NCBI GenBank assembly: GCA_050246915.1
Contig: JBFWVD010000003.1
Coordinates: 84,410 to 148,409 of the forward strand
Direction of reading: 5' to 3'
Length of the DNA: 64,000 nt
Source: JBFWVD01 sp050246915
Lineage (GTDB): Bacteria > Actinomycetota > Acidimicrobiia > Acidimicrobiales > Ilumatobacteraceae
Made by a program: the position numbers and the translations under genes. Positions 14,548 to 25,318 of the stretch are shown piece by piece. The notes beneath the pieces are model-generated. The model saw only the letters and a program-made list of their open reading frames with translations, was not told the origin of the DNA and did not search any database. The stretch's first letter is position 1; each line of letters starts with the position of its first letter.

Positions 14548-15513
14548 TCAAGCGTCGGGAAGCTGCTCCCCGGTGATCGTCGGCAGCTCCGCTGGGGCGC
14601 TGGGCTTGCGCCGTCTGCTCCCCGCTCGCTTCGGTGCGTCAGCTGGCGGTTCGATCGCCCCGGCCACCTTCGCCACGGCCAAGGAGTTGGTGATCACCTC
14701 GGCGAAGTGCTCCGGGTTGGCCAGCAACCACGAATGCGATCCATCCACGACCGTGCCCGGTTGGCCCGCCGCGGCACACATCTCCTCGAACGCTTCTTTC
14801 GGGATGATGCCGTCGCGACGGCCCCACAACACGGTGATGGGCAAGCCGCGGCGCTTCAGCTCCTCGAGTTCGCCGGTGAGATCAGCTCGGCGCGCGAGGT
14901 TGGCCACCTTCACGAGCGAGAGCGGATTGCGCACGGCGTTGGGGAGCGCGTCCTCCAACATCACCGGGATGACCCGCGTCGCTTGCGGCAATGGCCAGAT
15001 GTCGGCCGGGAAGTGGAGCCCCCAGTCCCACAGCGGCCGCTCCGCCAAGGTGCGCAGGCCCTTTCCTTGCTTCCACGCAGTGCCGCCGATCGAGTTCACC
15101 AGCATGAGCGCGCGAACGCGATGCGCGTAGTCGTGGGCGAAACGGATGGCCACTCCGCCGCCGAAGGAGTGACCGATCACCACTGCGGGCTCGGCCAGCT
15201 CCACGGCCGAGCAGAACCCGTCCAACCAACGCGCGTAGCCCGCCAACGAGAACTGACGTCGCGCCAGCTGCGGTGTCCCGCCGAAGCCGGGTTGCGCCGG
15301 GGCGATGACCTGGAAGCCGCGAGCGGCGAGACCTCGTAGCGCACCGCGATAGCTGCGTTGCGCAAGCCCCCATCCATGGAGGAACAGCACCGGCGACCCG
15401 TCGCCGCACACGTCGTAGAACACCACGCGGTTGTCCACGAAGGTGCGCTTCGACAGCACGACGGGGCGGATCACCTCGCTCACCGCGCCGGGTCCACGAA
15501 CGGCCAAGAGCAC
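14548..15513 (-). CDS. Alpha/beta hydrolase
   Basis: Canonical alpha/beta hydrolase of about 320 aa. The oxyanion region is FLHGWG, the nucleophile elbow is GHSFGGG, the acid is probably in WGRRDGIIP, and the His is in DGSHSWLL. A variable cap lies at about residues 150-220. The C terminus is a basic, disordered tail (KRAGSRRRKPSAP). The GTG at 15513 lies 15 nt after the nfeD stop; a GTG at 15483 is an alternative closer to where family similarity begins. It is probably co-transcribed with the NfeD protease, which suggests a membrane-lipid or lipoprotein-related job, but no substrate can be named. The 181 bp downstream (14367-14547) hold a G/C hairpin near 14449-14464 and the fxsA promoter. 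Confidence 0.82.
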   Translation of the reverse strand: MLLAVRGPGAVSEVIRPVVLSKRTFVDNRVVFYDVCGDGSPVLFLHGWGLAQRSYRGALRGLAARGFQVIAPAQPGFGGTPQLARRQFSLAGYARWLDGFCSAVELAEPAVVIGHSFGGGVAIRFAHDYAHRVRALMLVNSIGGTAWKQGKGLRTLAERPLWDWGLHFPADIWPLPQATRVIPVMLEDALPNAVRNPLSLVKVANLARRADLTGELEELKRRGLPITVLWGRRDGIIPKEAFEEMCAAAGQPGTVVDGSHSWLLANPEHFAEVITNSLAVAKVAGAIEPPADAPKRAGSRRRKPSAPAELPTITGEQLPDA

Positions 15514-15528
15514 GCGATCGGCGCTGGC

Positions 15529-16866
15529 TCAGGCATTGGCGGGACGACGCTCGCGGTAATCGCGTGCCCCGCCCTGCTCGGGTTCGACCTCGAGCGTTGT
15601 GCCGTCGATGGCGACGACACGGATCTTGTCCCCGGGAGCGAGCGGTGTCGCCCGGTTGGTGTGGGCCTTCCACTGTGCGTCACGAACGCGAACGATGCCA
15701 TCGGGTGACACCGCGGTCACGGCATCGCCGATCTCGCCGACCATCCCCGCGCGCCCGATGGTGGGCGTGGCGAAGCGGGTGCGAACCATCGATGGCATGC
15801 CGGTGAGAACCGCGAACAAGGTCCCGATGATGCCGGTGGCGAGCGCGATCCAACTCATCGACACGCCATCCCACAACCACACCGAGCCGATCACGAACAT
15901 CACCATGCCAGCCCCGGTCCAAAAGCGCGGGACGCTGGTCTGCACGTCGATCGAGAAGGCAATGCACGCCACGACGATGAGCGCGAGCGCCCACGTCCGG
16001 TACGGGAGCACCGCGACGCCATAGCCACCGAGGATGAGACAGCCAACGCCGGTCATGCCGGCGATGCCGACACCGGCGGTGAAGAACTCGAACACCAACA
16101 ACAAAAGGCCGATGACGAGCAACAGGTAGGCCACCGGCGGGCTGGCAACGGTGTGCATGAGCTGATCGATGAGCGTGAGCTTGTAAGACAACGTCCGTGT
16201 GATGAGGGCCTGGCGCGGGCCATCGTCGGTCTGGCGGACCTGAGCCGTCGACAGCGTGGTGCCCTCGTAGGAGAGGCCGTGCAGTCCGATCACGAAATCG
16301 CCGAGGGTCGGCGAGCTGGCGATGGCGTCGATGAGGGAGCTGTCCTGGTACCCGATCGTCCCGTTGCGCAGACGATCTGCCGCGCCGGCTGTGGCCAGCT
16401 CGATGTCATCGCTGATCGGAAGGGGATCGCCGAAGTTGCCCACTCGACTCCCCGGGGCGATGCCGCGAGCGGCAGCAGCACCGAGCAACTGACCGGGGGC
16501 GCCGTACGCCTTTGCTCCGGATGGACCCACCCAGATACCCACGGCGATCGGTGAGTTGGCGATGCGCTCGGCCAGCTCGGCCATGCGCTCGTCGCTGACC
16601 ACCGCGTCCTTGGCGTTCATCTGGATGACCATGGCCTGGGCCCGGTTCTTCACGGCACGGTCGATCGATGTCTCGATGAACGACACGACCACCGGGTCGA
16701 TGAGGCCGCTGACCTGGATGACCTCGATCGAGGGCATCGCCGAGGCGTCGGGCACGGTCGTCGTGCCCGACTCGGTCGTGGCCGTTTGGGCCTGGGCCAA
16801 ACCCGAGGAGGAGATCATGAAACCTGCGGCGGCAGCCGTCAGGAGAACCATCGCTAGTCTGCGCAC
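15529..16866 (-). CDS. nfeD: NfeD-family membrane serine protease (ClpP-like domain plus NfeD)
   Basis: Long (NfeD1b-type) protein of 445 aa. Residues 1-30 are a signal peptide (hydrophobic core then AQAQT). Residues 45-230 are a ClpP-class protease domain outside the membrane, with the probable nucleophile Ser in VGPSGAKAYG. Residues 240-370 hold about five membrane segments, and 375-445 form the OB-fold NfeD domain (GRAGMVGEIGDAVTAVSPDG). Such proteases work with stomatin/flotillin partners; none is visible next door. The GTG start at 16866 follows GGAGG with 6 nt spacing and lies 22 bp from the divergent ArsA-type gene. Confidence 0.88.
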   Translation of the reverse strand: MRRLAMVLLTAAAAGFMISSSGLAQAQTATTESGTTTVPDASAMPSIEVIQVSGLIDPVVVSFIETSIDRAVKNRAQAMVIQMNAKDAVVSDERMAELAERIANSPIAVGIWVGPSGAKAYGAPGQLLGAAAARGIAPGSRVGNFGDPLPISDDIELATAGAADRLRNGTIGYQDSSLIDAIASSPTLGDFVIGLHGLSYEGTTLSTAQVRQTDDGPRQALITRTLSYKLTLIDQLMHTVASPPVAYLLLVIGLLLLVFEFFTAGVGIAGMTGVGCLILGGYGVAVLPYRTWALALIVVACIAFSIDVQTSVPRFWTGAGMVMFVIGSVWLWDGVSMSWIALATGIIGTLFAVLTGMPSMVRTRFATPTIGRAGMVGEIGDAVTAVSPDGIVRVRDAQWKAHTNRATPLAPGDKIRVVAIDGTTLEVEPEQGGARDYRERRPANA

Positions 16867-16888
16867 GAGTTGCCTCCGAAGGGGGAGC

Positions 16889-17854
16889 GTGGATCCGTCG
16901 CAGTTCTTCACCGCTTCGCGCCTGGTCATCGTTGCCGGGAAAGGCGGCGTCGGCAAAACCGCAGTCAGTGCAGCCTTGGGCTGGGGTGCGGCCGCGACCG
17001 GGCTCGAAGTGCTCATCGTGGAGGTGGAATCCGACGGTGCGCTGGCCCGATGCTTCGGCAAGGAGCCCTCCGACTACGCCGGACAGGTCCTGTTCGACGC
17101 GGGCAGCGGACGCGTCAGCGGCCGATCGATCACCGGCGACCGAGCACTTCGGGACTATCTCGATGACCACGGGCTGAAGCGGCTGGGCAATCGTCTGCTC
17201 ACCTCCGGCACGCTCGACGTGGTGGCCACCGCCGCTCCTGGCATCGAGGATCTGCTCGTGCTCGGAAAGATCAAACAACTCGAGCGGGCCGAGGTCGCAC
17301 AGTTGATCATCGTCGACGCTCCCGCCGCCGGCCACGCCATCAGCTTTCTGCTCGCCGCCCAAGGTCTGCGCGACGCGGTGGCGTCGGGACCGATCCGCAC
17401 CCAGGCCGATGACGTCGTGGCGATGCTCGATGATCCGCAGCGTTGTCAGGTGATGCTGGTGACGCTTGCCGAGGAGACCCCGGTCAACGAAGCGGTCGAG
17501 ACCGCATTCGCCCTCGAAGATCGCGTCGGCGTCAGCCTCGGACCGATCGTGGTCAACGCGCTGGTGTCCGGTCTCGACGATCCCCTCGTCGATCGCGACG
17601 CCACATGGATGCGTGAGCGAGCCGCCGGCATCGGGTGTGCGCTCGCCGAGGACGTGATCGACGCAGCGGTGGCCGCGCATCGCTTCGACTGCGATCGAGC
17701 GGCTCTCCAGCGAGAGCAGACGGCGCGCCTCGCCGATCAGTTGCCACTGCACCAATTGCGATTGCCCCTCCTGCGCTCTGGGCACCTCGACATCGACGAC
17801 ATCGCCACCCTCGGCAAGGCCCTACTCGCCGAGATCGAGGCGATGGCCACATGA
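16889..17854 (+). CDS. ArsA/Get3-like ATPase, first of pair
   Basis: P-loop ATPase of 321 aa in the ArsA/Get3 (SIMIBI) class with deviant Walker A AGKGGVGKTAVSAAL near the N terminus and VDAPAAGHAISFL as the switch II region. It lacks the cysteines that bind arsenite in ArsA. The layout of two adjacent, overlapping ArsA-like genes equals the mycobacterial Rv3679-Rv3680 pair (BagA-BagB), a Get3-like heteromeric complex; I assign this by analogy. The GTG at 16889 follows a G-rich patch. The stop overlaps the next start (ATGA), so the two subunits are probably made in fixed ratio. Confidence 0.85.
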   Translation: MDPSQFFTASRLVIVAGKGGVGKTAVSAALGWGAAATGLEVLIVEVESDGALARCFGKEPSDYAGQVLFDAGSGRVSGRSITGDRALRDYLDDHGLKRLGNRLLTSGTLDVVATAAPGIEDLLVLGKIKQLERAEVAQLIIVDAPAAGHAISFLLAAQGLRDAVASGPIRTQADDVVAMLDDPQRCQVMLVTLAEETPVNEAVETAFALEDRVGVSLGPIVVNALVSGLDDPLVDRDATWMRERAAGIGCALAEDVIDAAVAAHRFDCDRAALQREQTARLADQLPLHQLRLPLLRSGHLDIDDIATLGKALLAEIEAMAT

Positions 17855-19032
17855 CCCGACGAGCGACGGACCCCGCAGCCGACGAGCACGGCAGCTTCCT
17901 CGACGATCTGATCGAGCATCGAACGATCGTGATCTGTTGCGGCTCGGGCGGAGTGGGCAAGACCACCACGGCCGCGACCATCGCTCTCGAGGGGGCGCGT
18001 CGTGGCAAACGAGCGGTCGTGGTCACCATCGATCCGGCCAAGCGACTGGCCGACGCATTGGGGTTGGGGTCGTTGTCCAACGAACCGCGCCAGGTCGACG
18101 GGGTCGGCCCGGGCGAGCTGTGGGCCGTGATGCTCGACACGAAGGCCACCTTCGACGAAGTGGTGAACCGTTACGCGGACTCGCCGAGCCAGCGCGATCG
18201 GATTTTGTCGAACCGCTTCTACCGCAACATCTCCGGCACCTTGTCGGGGACGCAGGAGTACATGGCGGCCGAGAAGCTCTACGACTTGCACCACGGCGAC
18301 CTGCACCACGAAGGACCCAGCAGACGGTTCGATCTGGTCGTGGTGGACACTCCCCCGAGTCGCAACGCCCTCGACTTCATCGACGCCCCGCGCAAGCTCA
18401 CCAACTTCCTCGACCACAAGCTCTATCGCCTGCTGACCGCTCCGAGCCGCGGATTGCTACGCCCGGTGAACGTCGCCGCGCAGGCGTTCGTGAAGACGGC
18501 GGCGAAGGTGGTCGGCGCCAGCGTCATCGACGATGCGATCACGTTCTTCCAAGCGTTCGACGGCATGGAAGCAGGTTTCCGGGAACGGGCCGACAAGGTG
18601 TTGCGCTTGTTGACCGATCCCGGCACAGCGTTCGTGCTGGTGGCCTCGCCGCGGCCCGACGCCGTCGCCGAGGCCCGCTACTTCACCGGGCGGCTCGCCC
18701 AAAGCGACATCGCGGTGGAGGCACTCGTGGTGAACCGTGTCCACCCGAGGTTCGCAACACGCTCAGCCGGCGAGGTCTCGGCACTCGCTCGCCAACTCGA
18801 CGGCGACCCGGAATTGGCGTCGATGCTGGACGACTTGGCGGGCCATCTCACGGTGGCAGACCGCGAGGAGCAAGGGTTGGCCGACCTACGAGCAGCGATC
18901 GGCACCGCCCCGGTGGTGAAGGTTCCGTTGTTGCACACCGACGTCCATGATCTGTCCGGCCTCGACGGGTTGCGGGCCCATCTGTTCTCCGGCCACGGCA
19001 CGGACGCGGTCCGGACAAGGCGCCGCGGGTAA
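17851..19032 (+). CDS. ArsA/Get3-like ATPase, second of pair
   Basis: Protein of 393 aa, longer and closer to the ArsA consensus than its partner. Walker A is GSGGVGKTTTAATIAL, followed by TIDPAKRLADALG (switch I) and VVDTPPSRNALDFID (switch II). The central helical region (about 180-260) is where Get3 forms its client-binding groove. No arsenite-binding cysteines are seen, and no ars genes are nearby. It probably forms a heterodimer with the product of the overlapping upstream gene. A short REC protein follows 11 bp downstream and may be co-transcribed. Confidence 0.87.
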   Translation: MTRRATDPAADEHGSFLDDLIEHRTIVICCGSGGVGKTTTAATIALEGARRGKRAVVVTIDPAKRLADALGLGSLSNEPRQVDGVGPGELWAVMLDTKATFDEVVNRYADSPSQRDRILSNRFYRNISGTLSGTQEYMAAEKLYDLHHGDLHHEGPSRRFDLVVVDTPPSRNALDFIDAPRKLTNFLDHKLYRLLTAPSRGLLRPVNVAAQAFVKTAAKVVGASVIDDAITFFQAFDGMEAGFRERADKVLRLLTDPGTAFVLVASPRPDAVAEARYFTGRLAQSDIAVEALVVNRVHPRFATRSAGEVSALARQLDGDPELASMLDDLAGHLTVADREEQGLADLRAAIGTAPVVKVPLLHTDVHDLSGLDGLRAHLFSGHGTDAVRTRRRG

Positions 19033-19043
19033 CGTCGCCGGTC

Positions 19044-19538
19044 ATGGCCACGATCCTTCTCGCCACCGATGCCGACTGGCTGCGCACCGAGGTCGCCGCT
19101 GCCCTCGAGGGAACCCATGAGATCGTGGGTGTCCGCACGGGGCGGGAGGTGATCGGCGCGATCAAGGCGGCCGATCCCGATCTGGTGCTGCTCGATCTGC
19201 AGATCGGGTCAATGGGTGGCATGGCCGCGTGCATGGCCATCCGGCTCGAGGAGAGCGGCGGACGACTGGCCCGCGTCCCCGTGGTCATGCTGCTCGACCG
19301 GGCCGCCGACGTGTTCCTGGCCCAGCGCTGCGACGCCGACGGATGGCTGGTCAAGCCGCTCGACGCCCGCCGACTGCGGCGTGCCGTGGCCGCCGTGCTG
19401 GCCGGTGGCATCTACACCGAAGGCATCGATGTCGCCGGCTCCGATGAGCTTCCTCCCCTCGCCGACGACTCGCCCGATGCGACCCCGGCAGGCGACGACG
19501 ATTCGCCGGCTGGAGCAGAGGTGGGGGCCGCGAGCTAA
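19044..19538 (+). CDS. Receiver-domain protein with acidic tail
   Basis: Residues 1-125 are a CheY-like receiver domain with phosphoacceptor Asp in VLLDLQIG and the conserved Lys in LVKPLDA. The first acidic pair is weak (LLATDADW), so phosphorylation may be slow or absent. Residues 130-164 are an acidic Asp/Ala/Pro-rich tail without a DNA-binding domain. A TAACGT lies 8 nt before the ATG, giving it a possible promoter of its own between the ATPase pair and the tRNA gene. Confidence 0.8.
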   Translation: MATILLATDADWLRTEVAAALEGTHEIVGVRTGREVIGAIKAADPDLVLLDLQIGSMGGMAACMAIRLEESGGRLARVPVVMLLDRAADVFLAQRCDADGWLVKPLDARRLRRAVAAVLAGGIYTEGIDVAGSDELPPLADDSPDATPAGDDDSPAGAEVGAAS

Positions 19539-19554
19539 CCTGCTCGGGCGCTGA

Positions 19555-19632
19555 CGGGATGTAGCGCAGCTTGGTTAGCGCGCCACGTTCGGGACGTGGA
19601 GGCCGAGGGTTCAAATCCCTCCATCCCGACCA
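19555..19632 (+). tRNA. tRNA-Pro, anticodon CGG
   Basis: Complete cloverleaf: acceptor CGGGATG pairs with CATCCCG, D stem GCGC/GCGC, anticodon stem CCACG/CGTGG with loop TTCGGGA (anticodon CGG), short variable loop, T stem GAGGG/CCCTC with TTCAAAT. The CCA end is encoded at 19630-19632. It reads the proline codon CCG. Confidence 0.97.
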
Positions 19633-19654
19633 AGCGGTCTCCCACGAGGCCAGC

Positions 19655-19697
19655 AACGGGTCGAGCCCATCGGGTTCGGCCCGTTTCCCGTTTTCCG
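19655..19697 (+). terminator. Terminator after tRNA-Pro
   Basis: A 14-bp stem (19655-19668 with 19672-19685, two G-T pairs, 3-nt loop) starting AACGGG and ending CCCGTT is followed by a T-rich run (GTTTCCCGTTTTCC). This fits an intrinsic terminator 22 nt after the tRNA and before the convergent oxyR gene. Confidence 0.75.
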
Positions 19698-19714
19698 ACC
19701 CGACGGTGCGTCGA

Positions 19715-20626
19715 TCAGCGGTCGATGTGGGTGCGGAGCGCCGTTGCGACGAGCGGGAACGCCCGCTGATACAGATCGCCACGGGGATCGCCAGGCCGCC
19801 ACACCATCGAGATCGTGCGACCCACCTCTGGTTGGGTGAGCGCAACCGTGGAGAGCCCCGAGCCCTCCCGGGCTTCCACCCCGACGGCGCACGCCGGGAG
19901 CAACGTCACGGCGTCTGCCATCGCGACCATCTGGGCCAACACCGCAAGGCTCGTGCGGTGGACATCGCGGTGGTTGTCAGCGCCGACGAGGCTGCACACC
20001 GCCAGCGCATGCTCACGCAAGCAGTGACCCTCCTCCAGTAGCCAGATCTCGAGCTCTGCCAGCTGATCGGCGCTGATCGCCGTTTCCTGCGCCAGCGGGT
20101 TGCTCTGGGCCATCGCCACCATGAACGGCTCGAACGCCAGGTCGACCGCGGCCAACCCTCCGACGTCGACCGGCGTGGCCAACAGTCCGAGGTCCACGCT
20201 CCCCTCCGTCGCGGCACGGACCAGGTCGGCGGTGCGCAACTCGGCGAGTTCCAGATGTACATCGGGCCACAGGCGTCGCAGCTCGTGGGCCACCGTCGAG
20301 AGCAGATACGGGGCGAGCGTCGGGATGGCCGCGACGCGCAGCACACCGGCCACCGTGCCTCGATGGACGTCCGCGACGCGGATCACGTCATCGAGATCGC
20401 GCAGGATCGCTCGCGCACGTGCCAGCACCTCGCTCCCCACGGCCGTAGGAGTCGTGGAGTTGCGTGTGCGCTCGAACAGCGCGACACCGAGGCGGCGCTC
20501 CAGCTCAGCGATCTGGGCGGAGAGGCCGGGCTGGGAGACGTGGCATTCGAGTGCCGCTCGGCTGAAGCTCCGGGCGTCGTCGAGGGCGACGGCGTACTCG
20601 AGTTGTCGAAGTGTCGGGCGTTCCAC
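19715..20626 (-). CDS. oxyR: OxyR-type LysR regulator
   Basis: LysR-family regulator of 303 aa with an N-terminal winged helix (FSRAALECHVSQPGLSAQIA) and a periplasmic-binding-like sensor domain. The peroxide-sensing pair is present: Cys202 and Cys211 in EEGHCLREHALAVC, the spacing of E. coli OxyR Cys199/Cys208. It should form a disulfide with hydrogen peroxide and control the divergent katG, 105 bp away. TAAGCT lies 6 nt before the GTG start, so the mRNA is probably leaderless. Confidence 0.9.
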   Translation of the reverse strand: MERPTLRQLEYAVALDDARSFSRAALECHVSQPGLSAQIAELERRLGVALFERTRNSTTPTAVGSEVLARARAILRDLDDVIRVADVHRGTVAGVLRVAAIPTLAPYLLSTVAHELRRLWPDVHLELAELRTADLVRAATEGSVDLGLLATPVDVGGLAAVDLAFEPFMVAMAQSNPLAQETAISADQLAELEIWLLEEGHCLREHALAVCSLVGADNHRDVHRTSLAVLAQMVAMADAVTLLPACAVGVEAREGSGLSTVALTQPEVGRTISMVWRPGDPRGDLYQRAFPLVATALRTHIDR

Positions 20627-20731
20627 AACCTGAGCTTATCGACTGGAGAAGATCTATCTCTTGGACATATCGATCGCTGAGGCGCATCGTGGCTCGTGTC
20701 CCCCGATCCCCTCGATCACAGGAGCAAACCG
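20627..20731. promoter_or_regulatory. oxyR-katG divergent control region
   Basis: AT-rich relative to its surroundings. It holds the oxyR -10 (AGCTTA, read as TAAGCT on the minus strand, 20633-20638), two direct repeats C(T/A)TATCGA at 20635-20642 and 20666-20673 spaced 31 bp (about three helical turns), and the katG ribosome binding site AGGAG just before 20725. The repeats are candidate OxyR half-sites; the first covers the oxyR promoter, consistent with autoregulation. Confidence 0.5.
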
Positions 20732-22915
<2,184 letters not shown>

Positions 22916-22945
22916 GCGGCTCGAAGACGGTCTACTGCAAACCGG

Positions 22946-23743
22946 TCAGGTCGGCGGTCCGGCGGCGATGACGCCCCGGATCGCCGACACTGTCGAATCG
23001 ACCGACACCATCCACCACGTCCCCCCGACCGCCCGGAACGGCTCGGGGTCCTCGCCCGGTTCACCCATGAGGGCGACGTCGAATCCATCGAGGGTGCCGC
23101 GCAGTTCGCGGATGACTGCCAGTTGCCGAGCGACACCATCGGGATCGGTCTCGATCGGTACCAGTCCGTCGAACCTCGCCGCCCGCCGAGCGGGCGTCAA
23201 CTTCCCTTGACGCGCCGCCAACCAGATGGGGACACGGGGACGTTGCACCGGAGTCGGGAGGTACGCGACGTGATCGGCGGTGAAGTACCGCCCATAGTGC
23301 ACCACCTCATCACCGGACCACAGCGCGCACAGCAGATCGAGGCCCTCGTCGAGCACGGCGGCCCGCTCACGTTCGTCGGTGATCTCGTCGAAGGCCGACA
23401 GCTCACGGCCGGTGTCGACGCCGAGACCCGATCCCAGCACCAATCGCCCGCCGCTCAGGTGATCGAGCGTGATGCATTCACGGGCCAACTTCTGCGGGCG
23501 CCGACGCACGATGGGGGTGATCATCGGGCCGATCCGAAGGGTTGACGTTCTCATCGCAATGGCGGCGAGCGCTATCCATGGATCGGCAATCGGGCGCACG
23601 CCTTCGCGTCGCAAGATGTGGTCCCACAGGAAGAACCCATCCCAGCCGGCGCGCTCGGCGTCGTGCGCCATGTCGGCCAGTAGCGCTGCGTCGGCCAGTT
23701 CGTCGAATGGCGGTACCGACAGCGCGAACCGCATCGCCGACAC
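22946..23743 (-). CDS. LLM-class (luciferase-like) flavin oxidoreductase
   Basis: TIM-barrel oxidoreductase of 265 aa in the bacterial luciferase/F420-dependent family. Typical blocks are GWDGFFLWDHIL, LRIGPMITPIVRRRPQKLARE and LDHLSGGRLVLGSGLG, then YLPTPVQRPRVPIWLA. It probably uses F420 or FMN; which one cannot be read from sequence. The GTG at 23743 lies 6 nt after the nitroreductase stop on the same strand, so the two flavin enzymes form an operon. An in-frame ATG 9 nt further in is an alternative start. Confidence 0.88.
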   Translation of the reverse strand: MSAMRFALSVPPFDELADAALLADMAHDAERAGWDGFFLWDHILRREGVRPIADPWIALAAIAMRTSTLRIGPMITPIVRRRPQKLARECITLDHLSGGRLVLGSGLGVDTGRELSAFDEITDERERAAVLDEGLDLLCALWSGDEVVHYGRYFTADHVAYLPTPVQRPRVPIWLAARQGKLTPARRAARFDGLVPIETDPDGVARQLAVIRELRGTLDGFDVALMGEPGEDPEPFRAVGGTWWMVSVDSTVSAIRGVIAAGPPT

Positions 23744-23749
23744 GTCCGC

Positions 23750-24481
23750 TCAGCTCTTCTTGGGCGGCCCGGCCGAGGTGAACGCCGTCCCTGGCGGATC
23801 GATGGCCCACGGCGCGCTGTGGCCCCATTCGTCTTCGTAGATCAGCTCGCTGATCGGCCGACGACGCACCGGACCATGACCGCCGACCGGCTTGCCCATG
23901 GTGATGGTGGCAGCCATGAACACCTCATCGGGGATGGCGAGCAGTTCGCGCAGCTCGGCCTCGCAGCCGTAATGCCAACCGGTGACCACACCGCCGTAAC
24001 CGAGTGAGCGCGCGGCCAACAGCATGTTCTGCATCGCTGGGTACACCGACGCCCCCTCGAACGAGTTGGCTTCCCGGTAACGGATCAAGCACGGCAACAC
24101 CAGTACCGGGACCTTGTCGATGTTGTCGACGTACTCCTGCATCGTGCGGGCCATGCGGGCCTTGGGCGAGTTGTCCACCGCGCCCGAGCCCGTGTCGTAG
24201 GAGTCGGTCTCCCGCTTGGTGCCCCATCCGGCGCGTGCTGCCCGGGCGATGAGCTCCTTGGCCTGCTTCGCCTTGGGCCCATCGGTGAGGACCAACATCC
24301 GGAACGTCTGTCGGTTCGAGCCGCTCGGGGCACGCGTCGCTGCGAACATGATGGCTCGTAGCACCTCGTCGGGGATCGGCTCGTCTCGATAGCGCCGAAT
24401 GGCACGCGTCGTGCTGATGCCCTCGATCAGCCCCACGCTGTCGGTGGGGAGTGGGGTCGTGGACAAGTCGATTCCGCTCAC
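23750..24481 (-). CDS. Nitroreductase-family flavoprotein
   Basis: FMN-dependent nitroreductase fold of 243 aa. The phosphate- and FMN-contacting residues are in TTRAIRRYRDEPIP and ATRAPSGSNRQTFRMLV; the C-terminal contact is in SLGYGGVVTGWHYG. A partly inserted middle segment (DNIDKVPVLVLPCLIR) is usual in the family. I prefer the GTG at 24481, which follows GGGGGA at 6 nt, over the ATG at 24514. It precedes the LLM oxidoreductase with a 6-nt gap. The substrate is unknown. Confidence 0.87.
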   Translation of the reverse strand: MSGIDLSTTPLPTDSVGLIEGISTTRAIRRYRDEPIPDEVLRAIMFAATRAPSGSNRQTFRMLVLTDGPKAKQAKELIARAARAGWGTKRETDSYDTGSGAVDNSPKARMARTMQEYVDNIDKVPVLVLPCLIRYREANSFEGASVYPAMQNMLLAARSLGYGGVVTGWHYGCEAELRELLAIPDEVFMAATITMGKPVGGHGPVRRRPISELIYEDEWGHSAPWAIDPPGTAFTSAGPPKKS

Positions 24482-24547
24482 AGGTGTCCCCCGGGTGCTG
24501 TTCGTCGTGCGCATCTGGCGCGACGGGCGAACTGCCAGTATGACCCG

Positions 24548-25315
24548 ATGGCAATCACGGTGGAGCACATCGACGGCGTTCGCATCGTCACCATCAACCG
24601 TCCCGAGCGACGCAACGCGCTCGACCCCGACACGATGGCGGAGATCGGCGACACGTTCACCGAGGCCGAGACCAACGATGACGTTCGCGTCATGGTGCTC
24701 ACCGGCGCCGGCGATCAGGCCTTCTGCGCCGGCGCCGATCTCAAAGCGTTCGCAGCGGCCGCTCCGGCGGTGCCCGGTGCGCCGACGCGACTCGGCACCG
24801 AGGTGTTCGTGGAGCGCACATATCCCAAGCCGATCATCGCCGCTGTCAACGGCACGGCCGTCGGTGGCGGATTGGGCATCGCCCTGGGTTGCGACATCAT
24901 CGTTGCCGCCGACCACGCTCGTTTCGGCACCCCCGAAGTGCAACGCGGGTTGGTGGGTGCCGGCGTCGGGAGCCGCATGGCCAAGCGGCTCCCGCTCGCC
25001 ATCGCCATGGAGCTGATCCTCACCGGCGAGCCGATCTCGGCGACTCGAGCCTTCGAACTCGGGCTCATCAACCGTGTCGTGCCGTTGGCGGACCTGATGC
25101 CCGCCACCATGGCCATGGCGGCCCGCATCGCTGCCAACGGGCCGATGGCCGTGCGGGTGTCCAAGCAGATCATCCACGATGTCTCCGGGGCGATCAGCGG
25201 GATCGACATGCCGGCGCTGCGGGCACAGGCGGCCCCGGTGATGTCCAGCGCCGACGCCAAAGAAGGGGCGCGGGCCTTTGCCGAGAAGCGCCCTCCCAAC
25301 TTCACGGGACGATGA
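24548..25315 (+). CDS. Enoyl-CoA hydratase/isomerase
   Basis: Crotonase-fold protein of 255 aa for hydration or isomerisation of acyl-CoA thioesters. The oxyanion-hole segments are AFCAGADLKAF and NGTAVGGGLGIALGCD, and a catalytic-type Glu stands in TPEVQRGLVGAG. The hydratase-type second Glu position (in VERTYPK or nearby) is not certain, so isomerase or other crotonase activity is possible. No clear Shine-Dalgarno. The MazG-like gene follows after 3 nt. Confidence 0.88.
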   Translation: MAITVEHIDGVRIVTINRPERRNALDPDTMAEIGDTFTEAETNDDVRVMVLTGAGDQAFCAGADLKAFAAAAPAVPGAPTRLGTEVFVERTYPKPIIAAVNGTAVGGGLGIALGCDIIVAADHARFGTPEVQRGLVGAGVGSRMAKRLPLAIAMELILTGEPISATRAFELGLINRVVPLADLMPATMAMAARIAANGPMAVRVSKQIIHDVSGAISGIDMPALRAQAAPVMSSADAKEGARAFAEKRPPNFTGR

Positions 25316-25318
25316 TCG

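Noticed and set aside
16889..19032. Arsenite efflux ATPase ArsA
   Set aside because: Metal-binding cysteines and arsB/arsR neighbours are missing; the paired layout fits the Get3-like complex.
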